NCBI RefSeq assembly: GCF_026013645.1
Contig: NZ_CP110224.1
Location: 1,116,001 to 1,180,000 of the forward strand
Length of the DNA: 64,000 nucleotides
Direction of reading: 5' to 3'
Source of the DNA: Virgibacillus natechei
GTDB taxonomy: Bacteria; Bacillota; Bacilli; Bacillales; Amphibacillaceae
A program made the translations under genes and the position numbers. The number at the start of each line of letters is the position of its first letter. The stretch's first letter is position 1. The notes beneath the pieces were generated by a model. That model did no database searches. It was given only the letters and a program-made list of their open reading frames with translations, and was not told where the DNA came from. Shown piece after piece: positions 51,952 to 60,466 of this stretch.

Positions 51952-52959
51952 TCATGAGTGGTTTGGCCCGGTTGTCCCACGGATGATCAGCTTCGGCTCC
52001 AGGGTCAGCTGCATAAATTTTCTCTTCTCTTCTGATTCTGTTTTCATCAAGTGTATTAGTTGTTCAATTGCATACATTCCCATTGGTTTATCAGATTCAT
52101 GTGACAATGTCGTCATTTGAATCGCTTTATGTGCGGTTATACCAATATCGTCCATCCCGCAAATACTAAAATGTTCCGGTATTTGGTACCCCATTTGGAG
52201 TAAATAATTTTGACAATGAAGGGCAATTGAATCGGTAGCTGCAAAAATTGCCGTCGGTCTATCCTCTAGCAATAATAATTCCTTAACAGCTTGTACCACG
52301 GATTCTTCTGTCGTATTGGTTTCTTTCACCCACGCTTGATTCACCGGATGATTTGTTGTTTCCATTGCCTCTTGGTATCCTTCCAATCTACCCTGGAACG
52401 TTGACGCATAGGTTGGCCCTCCAATCCAGGCAATTTTTGAATGGCCCAGCTCTAATAAATGGTCTGCGGCGAGTTTGCCGGCCTTTTTATTATTTACTTC
52501 CACGTAATTTCCTTCTGATTGATAACGGCGGTTAAACATGACAAAAGGCACTTTCGAATTAACAAGTTCATCATAAATTGGATCGTCTACAAAAATGGAT
52601 GATAAAATAATGCCATCTACCTGCTGTTTCAAAACTTCCTCATAAACGGAAAGATTATCCCCCTGATCTTCAAAATAAACAAGCGTGTGGTACCCTTGCT
52701 CTTTCGCATAGTTAACAATAGCCGTTGTGGAGTCAACAAAAAAAGGATTATGCAGGGGGCCGGATATCAAAGCGATATATTCCGTTTTTTGCTGCTTCAA
52801 ACTGCGTGCGACCAAATTAGGGCGGTAGTTTAGCTTTTTCATTGCCTTTTGCACTTTATTTAGTGTTTCTTTATTTACTTTTGTCGGGCTATTCAATACA
52901 CGGGAGACGGTTGGCTGTGAAACACCTGCCTCTTTTGCAACATCCTTTGAAGAAACCAT
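51952..52959 (-). CDS. LacI-family transcriptional repressor
   Basis: The 335-residue repressor has the N-terminal LacI helix-turn-helix and hinge (SSKDVAKEAGVSQPTVSRVL, then a NYRPNLVARSL hinge) and a periplasmic-binding-protein-like ligand domain. It is divergent from the HisD-like dehydrogenase and permease genes, and the intergenic region contains two copies of a LacI-type palindrome. It very probably represses both transcripts. The ligand is unknown but should be the substrate of the neighbouring permease and dehydrogenase. GGAGGG precedes the ATG. Confidence 0.9.
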   Translation of the reverse strand: MVSSKDVAKEAGVSQPTVSRVLNSPTKVNKETLNKVQKAMKKLNYRPNLVARSLKQQKTEYIALISGPLHNPFFVDSTTAIVNYAKEQGYHTLVYFEDQGDNLSVYEEVLKQQVDGIILSSIFVDDPIYDELVNSKVPFVMFNRRYQSEGNYVEVNNKKAGKLAADHLLELGHSKIAWIGGPTYASTFQGRLEGYQEAMETTNHPVNQAWVKETNTTEESVVQAVKELLLLEDRPTAIFAATDSIALHCQNYLLQMGYQIPEHFSICGMDDIGITAHKAIQMTTLSHESDKPMGMYAIEQLIHLMKTESEEKRKFMQLTLEPKLIIRGTTGPNHS

Positions 52960-52976
52960 GATTTTCCCTCCGGTTT

Positions 52977-52990
52977 TAAATACGTATTCA
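52977..52990. promoter_or_regulatory. LacI-type operator O1
   Basis: TAAATACGTATTCA differs by one base from the perfect palindrome at 53120. It lies 17 bases before the lacI-type start codon, suited to autorepression. Confidence 0.6.
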
Positions 52991-53091
52991 TTATGAATTT
53001 TAATCGCTTTATATCAGGGTGTCAACGGGTGATAGGGTGATTTTATTGGTGTTAATTGCGTTTGGTAGATAGATATTTCAAAAATTAACCG

Positions 53092-53120
53092 TTTACAAAA
53101 ATAACTTAATAAATTACAAT
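53092..53120 (+). promoter_or_regulatory. promoter of the dehydrogenase-permease operon
   Basis: TTTACA and TACAAT are spaced by 17 bases and end at the operator O2. Confidence 0.6.
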
Positions 53121-53133
53121 GAATACGTATTCA
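53120..53133. promoter_or_regulatory. LacI-type operator O2
   Basis: TGAATACGTATTCA is a perfect 14-bp palindrome with a central CG, the usual LacI-family operator form. It overlaps the last base of the -10 element, so repressor binding would block initiation. Confidence 0.7.
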
Positions 53134-53177
53134 AGAAAATAAATCATTCATCAACACACAAAGGAGCATATATATTT

Positions 53178-54452
53178 ATGGCAACTTTTTTAAAAACAGG
53201 AAGAACCGATCAGGAAAAACAGGAAGCAGATTCTAAGGTACAGCAAGCGGTAAGTACTATTATCAAGGATGTAGAAGATAAAGGAGATGAGGCAGTCCGA
53301 GAGCTATCAGAGAAGTTCGATAAATGGTCTCCGGAAAGCTTTCTACTTTCGACAGAAACAATTGAAAAAGTGATAAATGATTTACCAGCTGAGGTAATTG
53401 ATGATATCAAATTTGCACAGAACCAGATTCAAAATTTCGCGCAGCACCAGCGGGAAGCGTTGAAGGATATTGAGGTGGAGACACGGCCAGGAATCTTTCT
53501 TGGACATAAAAATAATCCTGTTAACAGTGTTGGCTGCTATATACCTGGAGGACGTTATCCAATGGTAGCTTCTTCCCACATGAGTATTTTGACAGCCAAA
53601 GTTGCAGGTGTTGAGCGTGTGATTGCATGTACACCTCCATCGAATGGCGAAATACCAGCCGCAACAGTAGCTGCTATGCATATGGCGGGTGCAGATGAAA
53701 TTTACTTGCTCGGTGGTGTGCAGGCAATGGCAGCTATGGCTGTTGGAACCCAAAGCATCAATCATGTCGATATGATTGTTGGACCGGGAAATGCGTTTGT
53801 TGCGGAAGCAAAACGTCAACTTTATGGGCGTGTGGGAATTGATTTACTTGCAGGCCCTACGGAAACACTAGTGATTGCAGACCATACAGCCGATGTTGAA
53901 ATGGTGGCAACAGATCTCCTTGGTCAGGCAGAGCACGGGCCGACTTCACCTGGTGCATTGATAACAACCTCCAAAGAGCTGGCTGAATCGCTGGAGGATG
54001 AAATTGCAAAACAGTTAAAAACATTATCAACAGCTGATGTGGCGGAAGTAGCATGGAGAGATAACGGTACGATTATCGTGGTTGACGATATAGAGGAAGC
54101 GGTGGAAGAAGCAGACAAGCTTGCCTACGAACATGTCGAAGTCCTTACCGAAGATCCGGATTACTTCTTAAATAATATGACGAATTATGGTGCGCTATTC
54201 CTTGGACCGGAAACAAATGTAGCCTATGGAGATAAGGTAATTGGCACAAATCATACACTTCCAACCAAACAAGCTGCTAAATATACTGGTGGTCTATGGG
54301 TAGGAAAATTCCTAAAAACTTGTACTTACCAGCGTGCTACACGTAAAGCCAGTGCAGAAATAGGAAAGTATGCGGAACGTTTATGTGAACTGGAAGGGTT
54401 TATGGGGCACAAAGAACAGGCTTCACTTCGTGTCCGTCGTTACGATAAATAG
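53178..54452 (+). CDS. HisD-family dehydrogenase, probably catabolic (HpsN-like)
   Basis: The 424-residue protein belongs to the histidinol dehydrogenase family: [72 protein letters not shown] and GTNHTLPT. Several positions ([22 protein letters not shown]) resemble HpsN-type sulfopropanediol dehydrogenases rather than biosynthetic HisD. No his genes are near; a LacI repressor and a permease are. A role in oxidising an imported polyol or sulfonated diol is inferred, and the substrate is open. The ribosome site is weak (AAGGAGC, 11 bases upstream). Confidence 0.75.
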   Translation: MATFLKTGRTDQEKQEADSKVQQAVSTIIKDVEDKGDEAVRELSEKFDKWSPESFLLSTETIEKVINDLPAEVIDDIKFAQNQIQNFAQHQREALKDIEVETRPGIFLGHKNNPVNSVGCYIPGGRYPMVASSHMSILTAKVAGVERVIACTPPSNGEIPAATVAAMHMAGADEIYLLGGVQAMAAMAVGTQSINHVDMIVGPGNAFVAEAKRQLYGRVGIDLLAGPTETLVIADHTADVEMVATDLLGQAEHGPTSPGALITTSKELAESLEDEIAKQLKTLSTADVAEVAWRDNGTIIVVDDIEEAVEEADKLAYEHVEVLTEDPDYFLNNMTNYGALFLGPETNVAYGDKVIGTNHTLPTKQAAKYTGGLWVGKFLKTCTYQRATRKASAEIGKYAERLCELEGFMGHKEQASLRVRRYDK

Positions 54453-54559
54453 GTAAGCCAACTGGACGACTGGGGGAGATGGCAAATACTGCCGGATCCC
54501 ACCTTGTTTTATACTGTAAAGGTGTAAAGCATATACTGTAAATGAAATGGGGAACTTTT

Positions 54560-55879
54560 ATGCTTAGTATAATTGGTTTAATAGGGGGGTTAATTTTACT
54601 AATCACCCTTACCATGCGCGGTATGAACTTGTTGATTGCGGCACCTTTAAGTGCTTTATTTCTAGCTGTATTAAGTGGATTACCGATGTTCCCTCAGCTT
54701 GTAGCGGAAGGGGAAGCAAATTTCGTCGGAGACTATATGGATGGGTTCTCAGGTTTTGTAGCATCCTGGTTTTTAATGTTTCTACTTGGTTCGGTTTTTG
54801 GAAAAGTTATGGAAGACAGTCGATCGGCGGAGAGTGTCTCTAAATGGGTGATTGATCGCATTGGTATTAAATATGCCGTACTTGCTGTGGTTGCTGCCTG
54901 TGCTGTTTTAACGTACGGAGGAGTAAGTCTATTTATTGTTGGGTTCACCGTTTTTCCAATTGCTCTCAGCCTATTCAAACAGGCAAATTTGCCAAGGAGG
55001 TTTATTCCTGCGGCTCTTGCTTTTGGTTCCGTAACATTTACTATGACGTCAGCAGGGTCACCAGAAATACAAAATTGGATTCCTATCCCACATCTTGGGA
55101 CAAGTCCTTATGCCGGGTGGGAAGTCAGCTTAATTGCTGCTATATTTATGATGATAACCGGTTATATCTGGTTAAAATGGATGATAAACCGAGCTACAAA
55201 AAATGGAGAAAAATTCGATGAACGAGAGGATGACCCGGAAGAAGTAGAACGTGATTTGCCAAATCCATTACTGTCCGGGGTACCATTACTAGTTGTTCTC
55301 ATCATTGCTTTTATATTCCATGATACATTAGAAACTTCCGCTCTCATCATAGCCTTGGCAGGTGGTGTTTTTACCGCGTGGTTATTGAACCGCCGCTATC
55401 TCGAAAATGTATGGACATCAGCTTCCAACGGGACATTTGGAGCGTTGATGGCGATAGCAAACACTGCTGCGGTAGTAGGATTCGGTACGGTAGCCCGTTC
55501 AACACCAGCGTTTGAGACAGCTGTGGATACGATGACAAGTGTACCGGGAGATCCGTTAATTGGAGCCGCGATCGCTGTATTATCAATTGTAGGTCTTACA
55601 GGATCTGCTTCTGGTGGTATGGAAATCGCCTTGCCAATCCTTGGACCGGAATACTTAAGTCAGGGAGTTAATGCGGAGGCGCTACACCGTGTCTCTGCAC
55701 TTTCTTCCGGAGCTTTGGATTCTTTACCACACGGTGGATACACGGTAACCACGATTCGTGTTATTTGTGGAGAAACACATAAATCAGCCTATCCAGCTGT
55801 TGCTGCCGTGACGGTGATTGTTCCAATGCTTGGTGTTATTCTGTCCCTTGTTCTTTTTTCTATGGGAGTTGGGATTTAA
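54560..55879 (+). CDS. GntP-family permease
   Basis: The 439-residue membrane protein has about twelve helices and the GntP traits: an N-terminal RGMNLLIAAPLSALFLAVLSG-like segment, TYGGVSLFIVGF, TSAGSPEIQNWIP and DSLPHGGYTVTTIRVICGETH. The family carries gluconate and other hydroxy acids, including some three-carbon acids. It shares the operon with the HisD-like enzyme and probably imports its substrate. The ATG at 54560 has GGGGA upstream and is preferred over the one at 54542. A strong terminator follows. Confidence 0.85.
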   Translation: MLSIIGLIGGLILLITLTMRGMNLLIAAPLSALFLAVLSGLPMFPQLVAEGEANFVGDYMDGFSGFVASWFLMFLLGSVFGKVMEDSRSAESVSKWVIDRIGIKYAVLAVVAACAVLTYGGVSLFIVGFTVFPIALSLFKQANLPRRFIPAALAFGSVTFTMTSAGSPEIQNWIPIPHLGTSPYAGWEVSLIAAIFMMITGYIWLKWMINRATKNGEKFDEREDDPEEVERDLPNPLLSGVPLLVVLIIAFIFHDTLETSALIIALAGGVFTAWLLNRRYLENVWTSASNGTFGALMAIANTAAVVGFGTVARSTPAFETAVDTMTSVPGDPLIGAAIAVLSIVGLTGSASGGMEIALPILGPEYLSQGVNAEALHRVSALSSGALDSLPHGGYTVTTIRVICGETHKSAYPAVAAVTVIVPMLGVILSLVLFSMGVGI

Positions 55880-55922
55880 TATAGAGATGTTATGAATCTG
55901 TTTTACAATGAAATCTAGTGTA

Positions 55923-55958
55923 AAAAATAGATCCAGTCATTTGGCTGGATCTATTTTT
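55923..55958 (+). terminator. terminator behind the permease gene
   Basis: AAAAATAGATCCAG and CTGGATCTATTTTT form a perfect stem with a short loop, containing its own T-run. Confidence 0.9.
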
Positions 55959-56112
55959 GTATAAACTAAGGGAGGCGCGGATTCAAAAGGGAGAAGTGCC
56001 AAAGGTATCAACTATTTTTGGGGCCGTTCCTTTCATCTGAACAACATTCATTTTTTCACAGCTGTAACGTAATATGCGCGATTATGCAATTGTGTGGTTC
56101 ACTTATACTCCT

Positions 56113-56410
56113 TATGCTTTAACTGGCCGAACATACGAAGTTGCAGACTCTCCCTATAATTTTCCAAATACTGCACCTGACCCTGACATCAGACCAGAGC
56201 GACCTGGATAGTTATGGTAGAACAATCCACCAATCATTTCCCCCGCTGCAAACAACCCGGAATGGGTGTCTCTTGTTTATCCAACACTTCCCCGTTTTCA
56301 TTTACATTGATGCCTCCAAAGGTGAAGGTAATACCGCGTGTTATTGGATATGCATATAAAGGTGCTTGTTCAAAACGTAAAGCCCAGTTACTTTTGGGAG
56401 GGTTCATCTT
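56113..56410 (-). pseudogene. tricarballylate-dehydrogenase-like (TcuA) C-terminal remnant
   Basis: On the minus strand the translation runs KSNWALRFEQAPLYAYPITR, then GITFTFGGINVNENGEVLD and, after a one-base frameshift, LFAAGEMIGGLFYHNYPG followed by GLMSGSGAVFGKL. This is the FAD-binding C-terminal part of fumarate reductase/TcuA-type flavoproteins. The frame contains a shift and an in-frame TAG and lacks the N-terminal two thirds, so it is a decayed fragment. Confidence 0.65.
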
Positions 56411-56507
56411 TTATACTTGGGTTATATGAGCCTTCTTGTACAGCTATATTATATTGATCAACTTTTACTAGGGAGGATTTATAATGAGTGAATTAAGCAA
56501 AGAATAA

Positions 56508-56711
56508 AGATGAAGTAATTCCACCACACGTAAAAAATGCCTTGCAATTGAAATGGCTTCCCCGTTTGGTTGGGAACGCTACATTGGTGATGAAGGTGAA
56601 GTACTTGGAATCAATACGTTCGGTGCTTCGGCAAAAGGTGAAAAAATAATGGAAGAGTATGGTTTTACGGTTGGGAATGTGGTTAGGCGTGTTGAGGGGT
56701 TAGTGGAGTAG
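56508..56711 (+). pseudogene. transketolase C-terminal remnant
   Basis: The fragment encodes EVIPPHVKN, a short frame break, then CLAIEMASPFGWERYIGDEG followed by INTFGASAKGEKIMEEYGFT, the last 60 residues of a transketolase. It differs clearly from the C terminus of the intact transketolase at 31407-33407, so it is from another paralogue. A ribosome site and an eight-codon stub (56484-56507) precede it. The remainder of the gene is missing. Confidence 0.7.
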
Positions 56712-57097
56712 TATCCAGTAGTGTGTTAGTTCTCGATTGTGTTTTACTATTTTAGTTGGAATTAAATTATAGTATGGATGAAACTGTTAGACCTGATGAG
56801 AATAAACTTTCTCTTGGGGCTAACAGCTTTTATTTACATAATACTTTTTTATATGCATAAGTGTGGGCTTGGCACTTTCAGATAATAAAGGGTACAGAGT
56901 TTCGATATTGTTGAGGGGTGAATCACTGCTACTCCCAACTTATTATAGAAGTGAAAATTTAGAATGATTATTGAATAGTTTTCCAAATGTCTGCTTAACG
57001 TTAATAATTAGTTTTAAGAATTAAAAAACGTGCGTTATCATGTTCCTTTTACTCTTCTTTCTTTTGGCATTCCAAAAAATCTACAATTTCCATGTTA

Positions 57098-57118
57098 ACG
57101 TTATGTTGTATATAACGT
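57098..57118. promoter_or_regulatory. palindrome, possible operator
   Basis: ACGTTAT and ATAACGT are perfect inverted arms with a seven-base spacer, about 220 bases before yhdT. The shape fits a dimeric regulator site. Confidence 0.4.
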
Positions 57119-57152
57119 AGTAGTGTTTTAACATTATGTCTAATGTGTTTTA

Positions 57153-57193
57153 TTTATTAAATATATATAATAATAATCAATATATTTAATAAA
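57153..57193. promoter_or_regulatory. AT-only inverted repeat
   Basis: TTTATTAAATATAT and ATATATTTAATAAA are perfect 14-base complements around a 13-base loop. The structure may be a weak hairpin or a protein-binding site upstream of the yhdT-panF operon. Confidence 0.4.
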
Positions 57194-57336
57194 TTTGCTG
57201 TTTTGGAAAACTATTTACCTATGAAGATATAAAGTTACCTCCAATTCATAGCAAACGATAGTCTGTGCAACTAGTGCCCCTGCTATAGGAAAAAATTTGA
57301 ATAAAACTATTTACATATTAAGGAGGAGTACATGGA

Positions 57337-57633
57337 ATGAAAAACAAAAGGGAAGCGCAAGAGCCTCGTTTTGCAGTCGCTAACCGTGAAGCATTAATAG
57401 GTTGTGCTTTAGCTGCATTTAATATCATGTGGTGGTACGGATTCGCTTATGGTTTAGGATCAAAGCCCCCTGAGGAGTACACTTATGTATTAGGATTCCC
57501 AGCATGGTTCTTTTATAGCTGTATTGTGGGATTTCTAGTAATGGTTCTTCTAATTTCTTTAGTGGTTAAGTTTGTCTTAAAAGACGTGTCGCTTGAAGAT
57601 GTGGAAGAAGAGGATGAGGTGAACTCGGCATGA
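57337..57633 (+). CDS. yhdT: YhdT-family (DUF997) membrane protein
   Basis: The 98-residue protein has two hydrophobic helices (about 18-40 and 52-78), with AALAAFNIMWWYGFAYGLG-like sequence (here CALAAFNIMWWYGFAYGLG) and FPAWFFYSCIVGF, as in YhdT of Escherichia coli, and an acidic end. YhdT is encoded directly before panF in many bacteria and is thought to assist the symporter. Its stop overlaps the panF start as ATGA. AAGGAGG lies ten bases upstream; a two-codon ATG-GAA-TGA frame sits between ribosome site and start. Confidence 0.85.
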   Translation: MKNKREAQEPRFAVANREALIGCALAAFNIMWWYGFAYGLGSKPPEEYTYVLGFPAWFFYSCIVGFLVMVLLISLVVKFVLKDVSLEDVEEEDEVNSA

Positions 57634-59099
57634 ATTGGGCAGTAGTAACGCCGTTGTTAATTTTTATCTTTATTATATTTCTCATTGGGATTTGGTCTAA
57701 TCGAAAAATGTCTAAAGCTTCTTCTTTTCTTAGTGATTATTTTCTTGGGAGTCGTGAATTTGGAGGAATCGTTTTAGCAATGACTATGGTTGCTACATAT
57801 GGTAGCGCTTCCAGTTTTCTGGGAGGGCCAGGTGCTGCATATTCCATTGGGTTTGGTTGGGTGTTGCTAGCGATGACACAAGTAGCCACAGGGTATTTTG
57901 TGCTACTTATTTTAGGTAAAAAGTTTGCTATTGTAACAAGAAGGTATAACGCGGTTACACTAATTGATTTTTTAAAGGAAAGATATAAAAGTACTCCTGT
58001 GGTTTTAGTATCTGCTTTTAGCATCATTATCTTCTTATTTGCTGCAATGGCTGCACAGTGGGTTGGTGGGGCCTATTTAATCCAATCATTAACAGGATTA
58101 TCCTATACCGCTGCTTTATTTATTTTCACGGTATCTGTTCTCATTTATGTAACGATTGGAGGATTTCGTGCTGTTGCCATAACAGATACGATACAAGGGA
58201 TCGTGATGTTCTTTGGAACATTTGTGTTACTTATTGCTGTAATTGTTGCAGGTGGAGGTTTATCAAATATTTTCTCTGATTTAATGGCTGAAAATCCTAA
58301 TTTAATAACGCCATTTGGTCAGGACGGACAATTGACGGCTGCATATGTATCTTCTTATTGGATACTTGTAGGAGTTGGTGTGATAGCTTTACCTCAAGTA
58401 GCAGTCAGGACTATGTCTTACCGGAATTCAAAGGCTATGCATCGTGCGATAATCATAGGAACGGTTGTAGTTGGTGTTATTATGCTTAATATGCACTTAA
58501 TTGGTGTATTTGCTAGACCTGTTTTACCAGGGATTGATGTAGCTGACCAGGTTATTCCATTAATTGCCTTAGATGTATTGCCGGCATGGCTTGCTGGGAT
58601 AATATTAGCTGCACCTTTAGCAGCGATGATGTCAACAGTGGATTCCCTATTGTTAATCGTTAGCTCTTCCGTAGTGAAGGACGTTTATATTAATTATATT
58701 AAACCACAAGCAACCAATGAAAACGTAAAAAAGGTAAGTATGGGTGTTACAGGGATAATTGGTACGGTTGCATTTCTGTTAGCTATAAACCCACCTGAAT
58801 TGCTAATCTTTTTAAATTTATTTGCTTTTGGTGGATTACAAGCGGCATTTATGTGGCCACTTGTATTAGGACTATATTGGAAGCGAGCAAATAAATATGG
58901 TGCTATTGCGTCCATGTTTACTGGTATAAGCTCTTATATAGCAATACATTTCTATAATGAATCCTATGGTGATTTATTAGGTGTACATGCAGTAACAATA
59001 CCAATCTTCTTATCATTTTTTATTTTTATAATATTCAGCTTTATATTTAAAAAGGAAGCCTATGAATTTCCAACACAAAGGATTAAAAAACAAGCATAA
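57630..59099 (+). CDS. panF: sodium/pantothenate symporter PanF
   Basis: The 489-residue protein is a sodium:solute symporter with about 13 helices. Features are SDYFLGSREFGGIVLAMTM, ATYGSASSFLGGPGAAY, a GGFRAVAITDTIQGIVMF segment and APLAAMMSTVDSLLLIVSS. With YhdT directly upstream it matches the PanF subfamily, which takes up pantothenate with sodium. Here it opens an operon of degradative enzymes rather than standing with coenzyme A genes, suggesting uptake for catabolism. Confidence 0.85.
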   Translation: MNWAVVTPLLIFIFIIFLIGIWSNRKMSKASSFLSDYFLGSREFGGIVLAMTMVATYGSASSFLGGPGAAYSIGFGWVLLAMTQVATGYFVLLILGKKFAIVTRRYNAVTLIDFLKERYKSTPVVLVSAFSIIIFLFAAMAAQWVGGAYLIQSLTGLSYTAALFIFTVSVLIYVTIGGFRAVAITDTIQGIVMFFGTFVLLIAVIVAGGGLSNIFSDLMAENPNLITPFGQDGQLTAAYVSSYWILVGVGVIALPQVAVRTMSYRNSKAMHRAIIIGTVVVGVIMLNMHLIGVFARPVLPGIDVADQVIPLIALDVLPAWLAGIILAAPLAAMMSTVDSLLLIVSSSVVKDVYINYIKPQATNENVKKVSMGVTGIIGTVAFLLAINPPELLIFLNLFAFGGLQAAFMWPLVLGLYWKRANKYGAIASMFTGISSYIAIHFYNESYGDLLGVHAVTIPIFLSFFIFIIFSFIFKKEAYEFPTQRIKKQA

Positions 59100-59113
59100 G
59101 GAGAAGTGAAGTT

Positions 59114-60349
59114 ATGAATTTAACTAAAGCCAATATAGCAAAGAGGGATTATGAACGTGCAGTCTCCCTTACACAGCAACTCGTTAGGATACCAAGTGTT
59201 TATCGCCCCGGAGATCCTGATGGAAATGAAGAAAAGGTGGCACATTATGTTGCAGATTATTTACGGAATATTGGAATTGAGGTTCATGTAGAGGAAGTTG
59301 TTCCAGGAAGACCAAATATCATAGGTGTTGTTGATTCCGGTAAACCCGGGAAAACACTTTTATTTGAAGGACATACAGACGTGGTAACAGAAGGAGATCG
59401 TTCAAGTTGGAAATATGATCCTTTTGGAGCTGAAATTATTGACGGGAAAATGTTTGGTAGAGGAACAAATGATACAAAAGGGAATCTTGCCTGTATGATT
59501 ACTGCTGTTCAATCCATTCTGGAAGATAAAGAGAGTTTTACTGGAAAAATTATATTATGTATACCAGTAGATGAGGAAAGTATGATGATCGGGATAAAAC
59601 ACTTTATTAAACAAGGATGGGCGGATGAAGTTGATGGGGCAATTATTTGTGAGCCTGAGGAAAATCAAATCTGTATTGCTCAACGTGGGGCTCTACGCGT
59701 GAAAATCACGGTTCATGGAAAAATGGCTCATGGTGCCATTTCTTGGAGTGGTATTAATCCCAACTGGAGGATGGCGAAAATTATTACCGCATTAGAGCAA
59801 ATGGAAAAAGAAGAGCAGGACAAACATGGAGAGCACCCTTATCTAAAATGGCCAAGTATCACTCCGACTATTTTACAGGCTCCAGACAAAGGAGATGCAC
59901 AGATTAATGTTATTCCAGAACGCTGTATGACAACATTGGATATTCGTACGATTCCAAATCAGGATCATCAGGATCTGCTCAAAAAAATTGACCAGATATT
60001 TGCCTCACTAAAAGAAACGGATGCAGATTTCAAAGCGGAATATGAAGTAATTGAGGATCGTCCTGCTACCGAAACAGATAAAGATAATCCAGTAGTCACT
60101 GCAGTTTATCATGCAGTAACAGATGTGTTAGATGAAAAACCACGATATAACGGTGTTCCAGGTGCAACAGATGGTACATTCCTGCATATCCATGGAGTGC
60201 CAATTGTAACAATAGGAGCTGGTGATAGGGAAATTCCTCATCAAAAAAATGAATATGTTGATATTGAGGAATTAGGTCAGACGACAGAAATCTATAGAAA
60301 TGCAGCATTGCATTTTCTAAATGATAAAGAAAACCGAAGTATTTATTAG
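59114..60349 (+). CDS. M20-family amidohydrolase, candidate pantothenase
   Basis: The 411-residue zinc hydrolase belongs to the M20/ArgE/DapE family. The visible metal and catalytic residues are EGHTDVV (His, Asp), RGTNDTKGN (Asp), DEES (two Glu), CEPEENQ (Glu) and PHQKNEY (His), and the dimerisation domain contains HGKMAHGAI. Such enzymes hydrolyse amide bonds of N-acyl amino acids. Pantothenate is N-pantoyl-beta-alanine, so an M20 enzyme between PanF and pantoate-type dehydrogenases is a plausible pantothenate hydrolase (EC 3.5.1.22 activity). The substrate is inferred from context only. GGAGAAG precedes the ATG. Confidence 0.75.
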   Translation: MNLTKANIAKRDYERAVSLTQQLVRIPSVYRPGDPDGNEEKVAHYVADYLRNIGIEVHVEEVVPGRPNIIGVVDSGKPGKTLLFEGHTDVVTEGDRSSWKYDPFGAEIIDGKMFGRGTNDTKGNLACMITAVQSILEDKESFTGKIILCIPVDEESMMIGIKHFIKQGWADEVDGAIICEPEENQICIAQRGALRVKITVHGKMAHGAISWSGINPNWRMAKIITALEQMEKEEQDKHGEHPYLKWPSITPTILQAPDKGDAQINVIPERCMTTLDIRTIPNQDHQDLLKKIDQIFASLKETDADFKAEYEVIEDRPATETDKDNPVVTAVYHAVTDVLDEKPRYNGVPGATDGTFLHIHGVPIVTIGAGDREIPHQKNEYVDIEELGQTTEIYRNAALHFLNDKENRSIY

Positions 60350-60396
60350 AATAGCCATTATTTAGGAGGAATTAAATTTGAAGTGATAAATTGGAT

Positions 60397-60437
60397 AAAT
60401 GGTGTCAGGCTCTGGTTTGGCACCATTTTATTTTTTG
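60397..60437 (+). terminator. internal terminator/attenuator
   Basis: AAATGGTG and CACCATTT pair around a GC-flanked loop and are followed by TATTTTTT. Just upstream an AGGAGG ribosome site (60364-60369) is followed only by TTG-AAG-TGA. The hairpin lies inside the operon and could lower expression of the following genes. Confidence 0.6.
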
Positions 60438-60466
60438 TGTTAGGTAAATAAAAGGGGGGGGATTTT

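Larger units (their letters stand above)
56712..57336. other. long gene-free region before the yhdT-panF operon
   Basis: No gene is supported in these 625 bases. A loose hairpin (CTGTTAG/CTAACAG, 56784-56826, followed by CTTTT) may terminate leftover transcripts. Two palindromic elements at 57098 and 57153 are listed separately. The operon promoter must lie here, but no single best candidate stands out in the AT-rich sequence. Confidence 0.35.

Noticed and set aside
53178..54452. Histidine biosynthesis gene hisD
   Set aside because: No other his genes are nearby, and a LacI repressor with operators and a permease accompany it. The motifs look like catabolic HisD paralogues.
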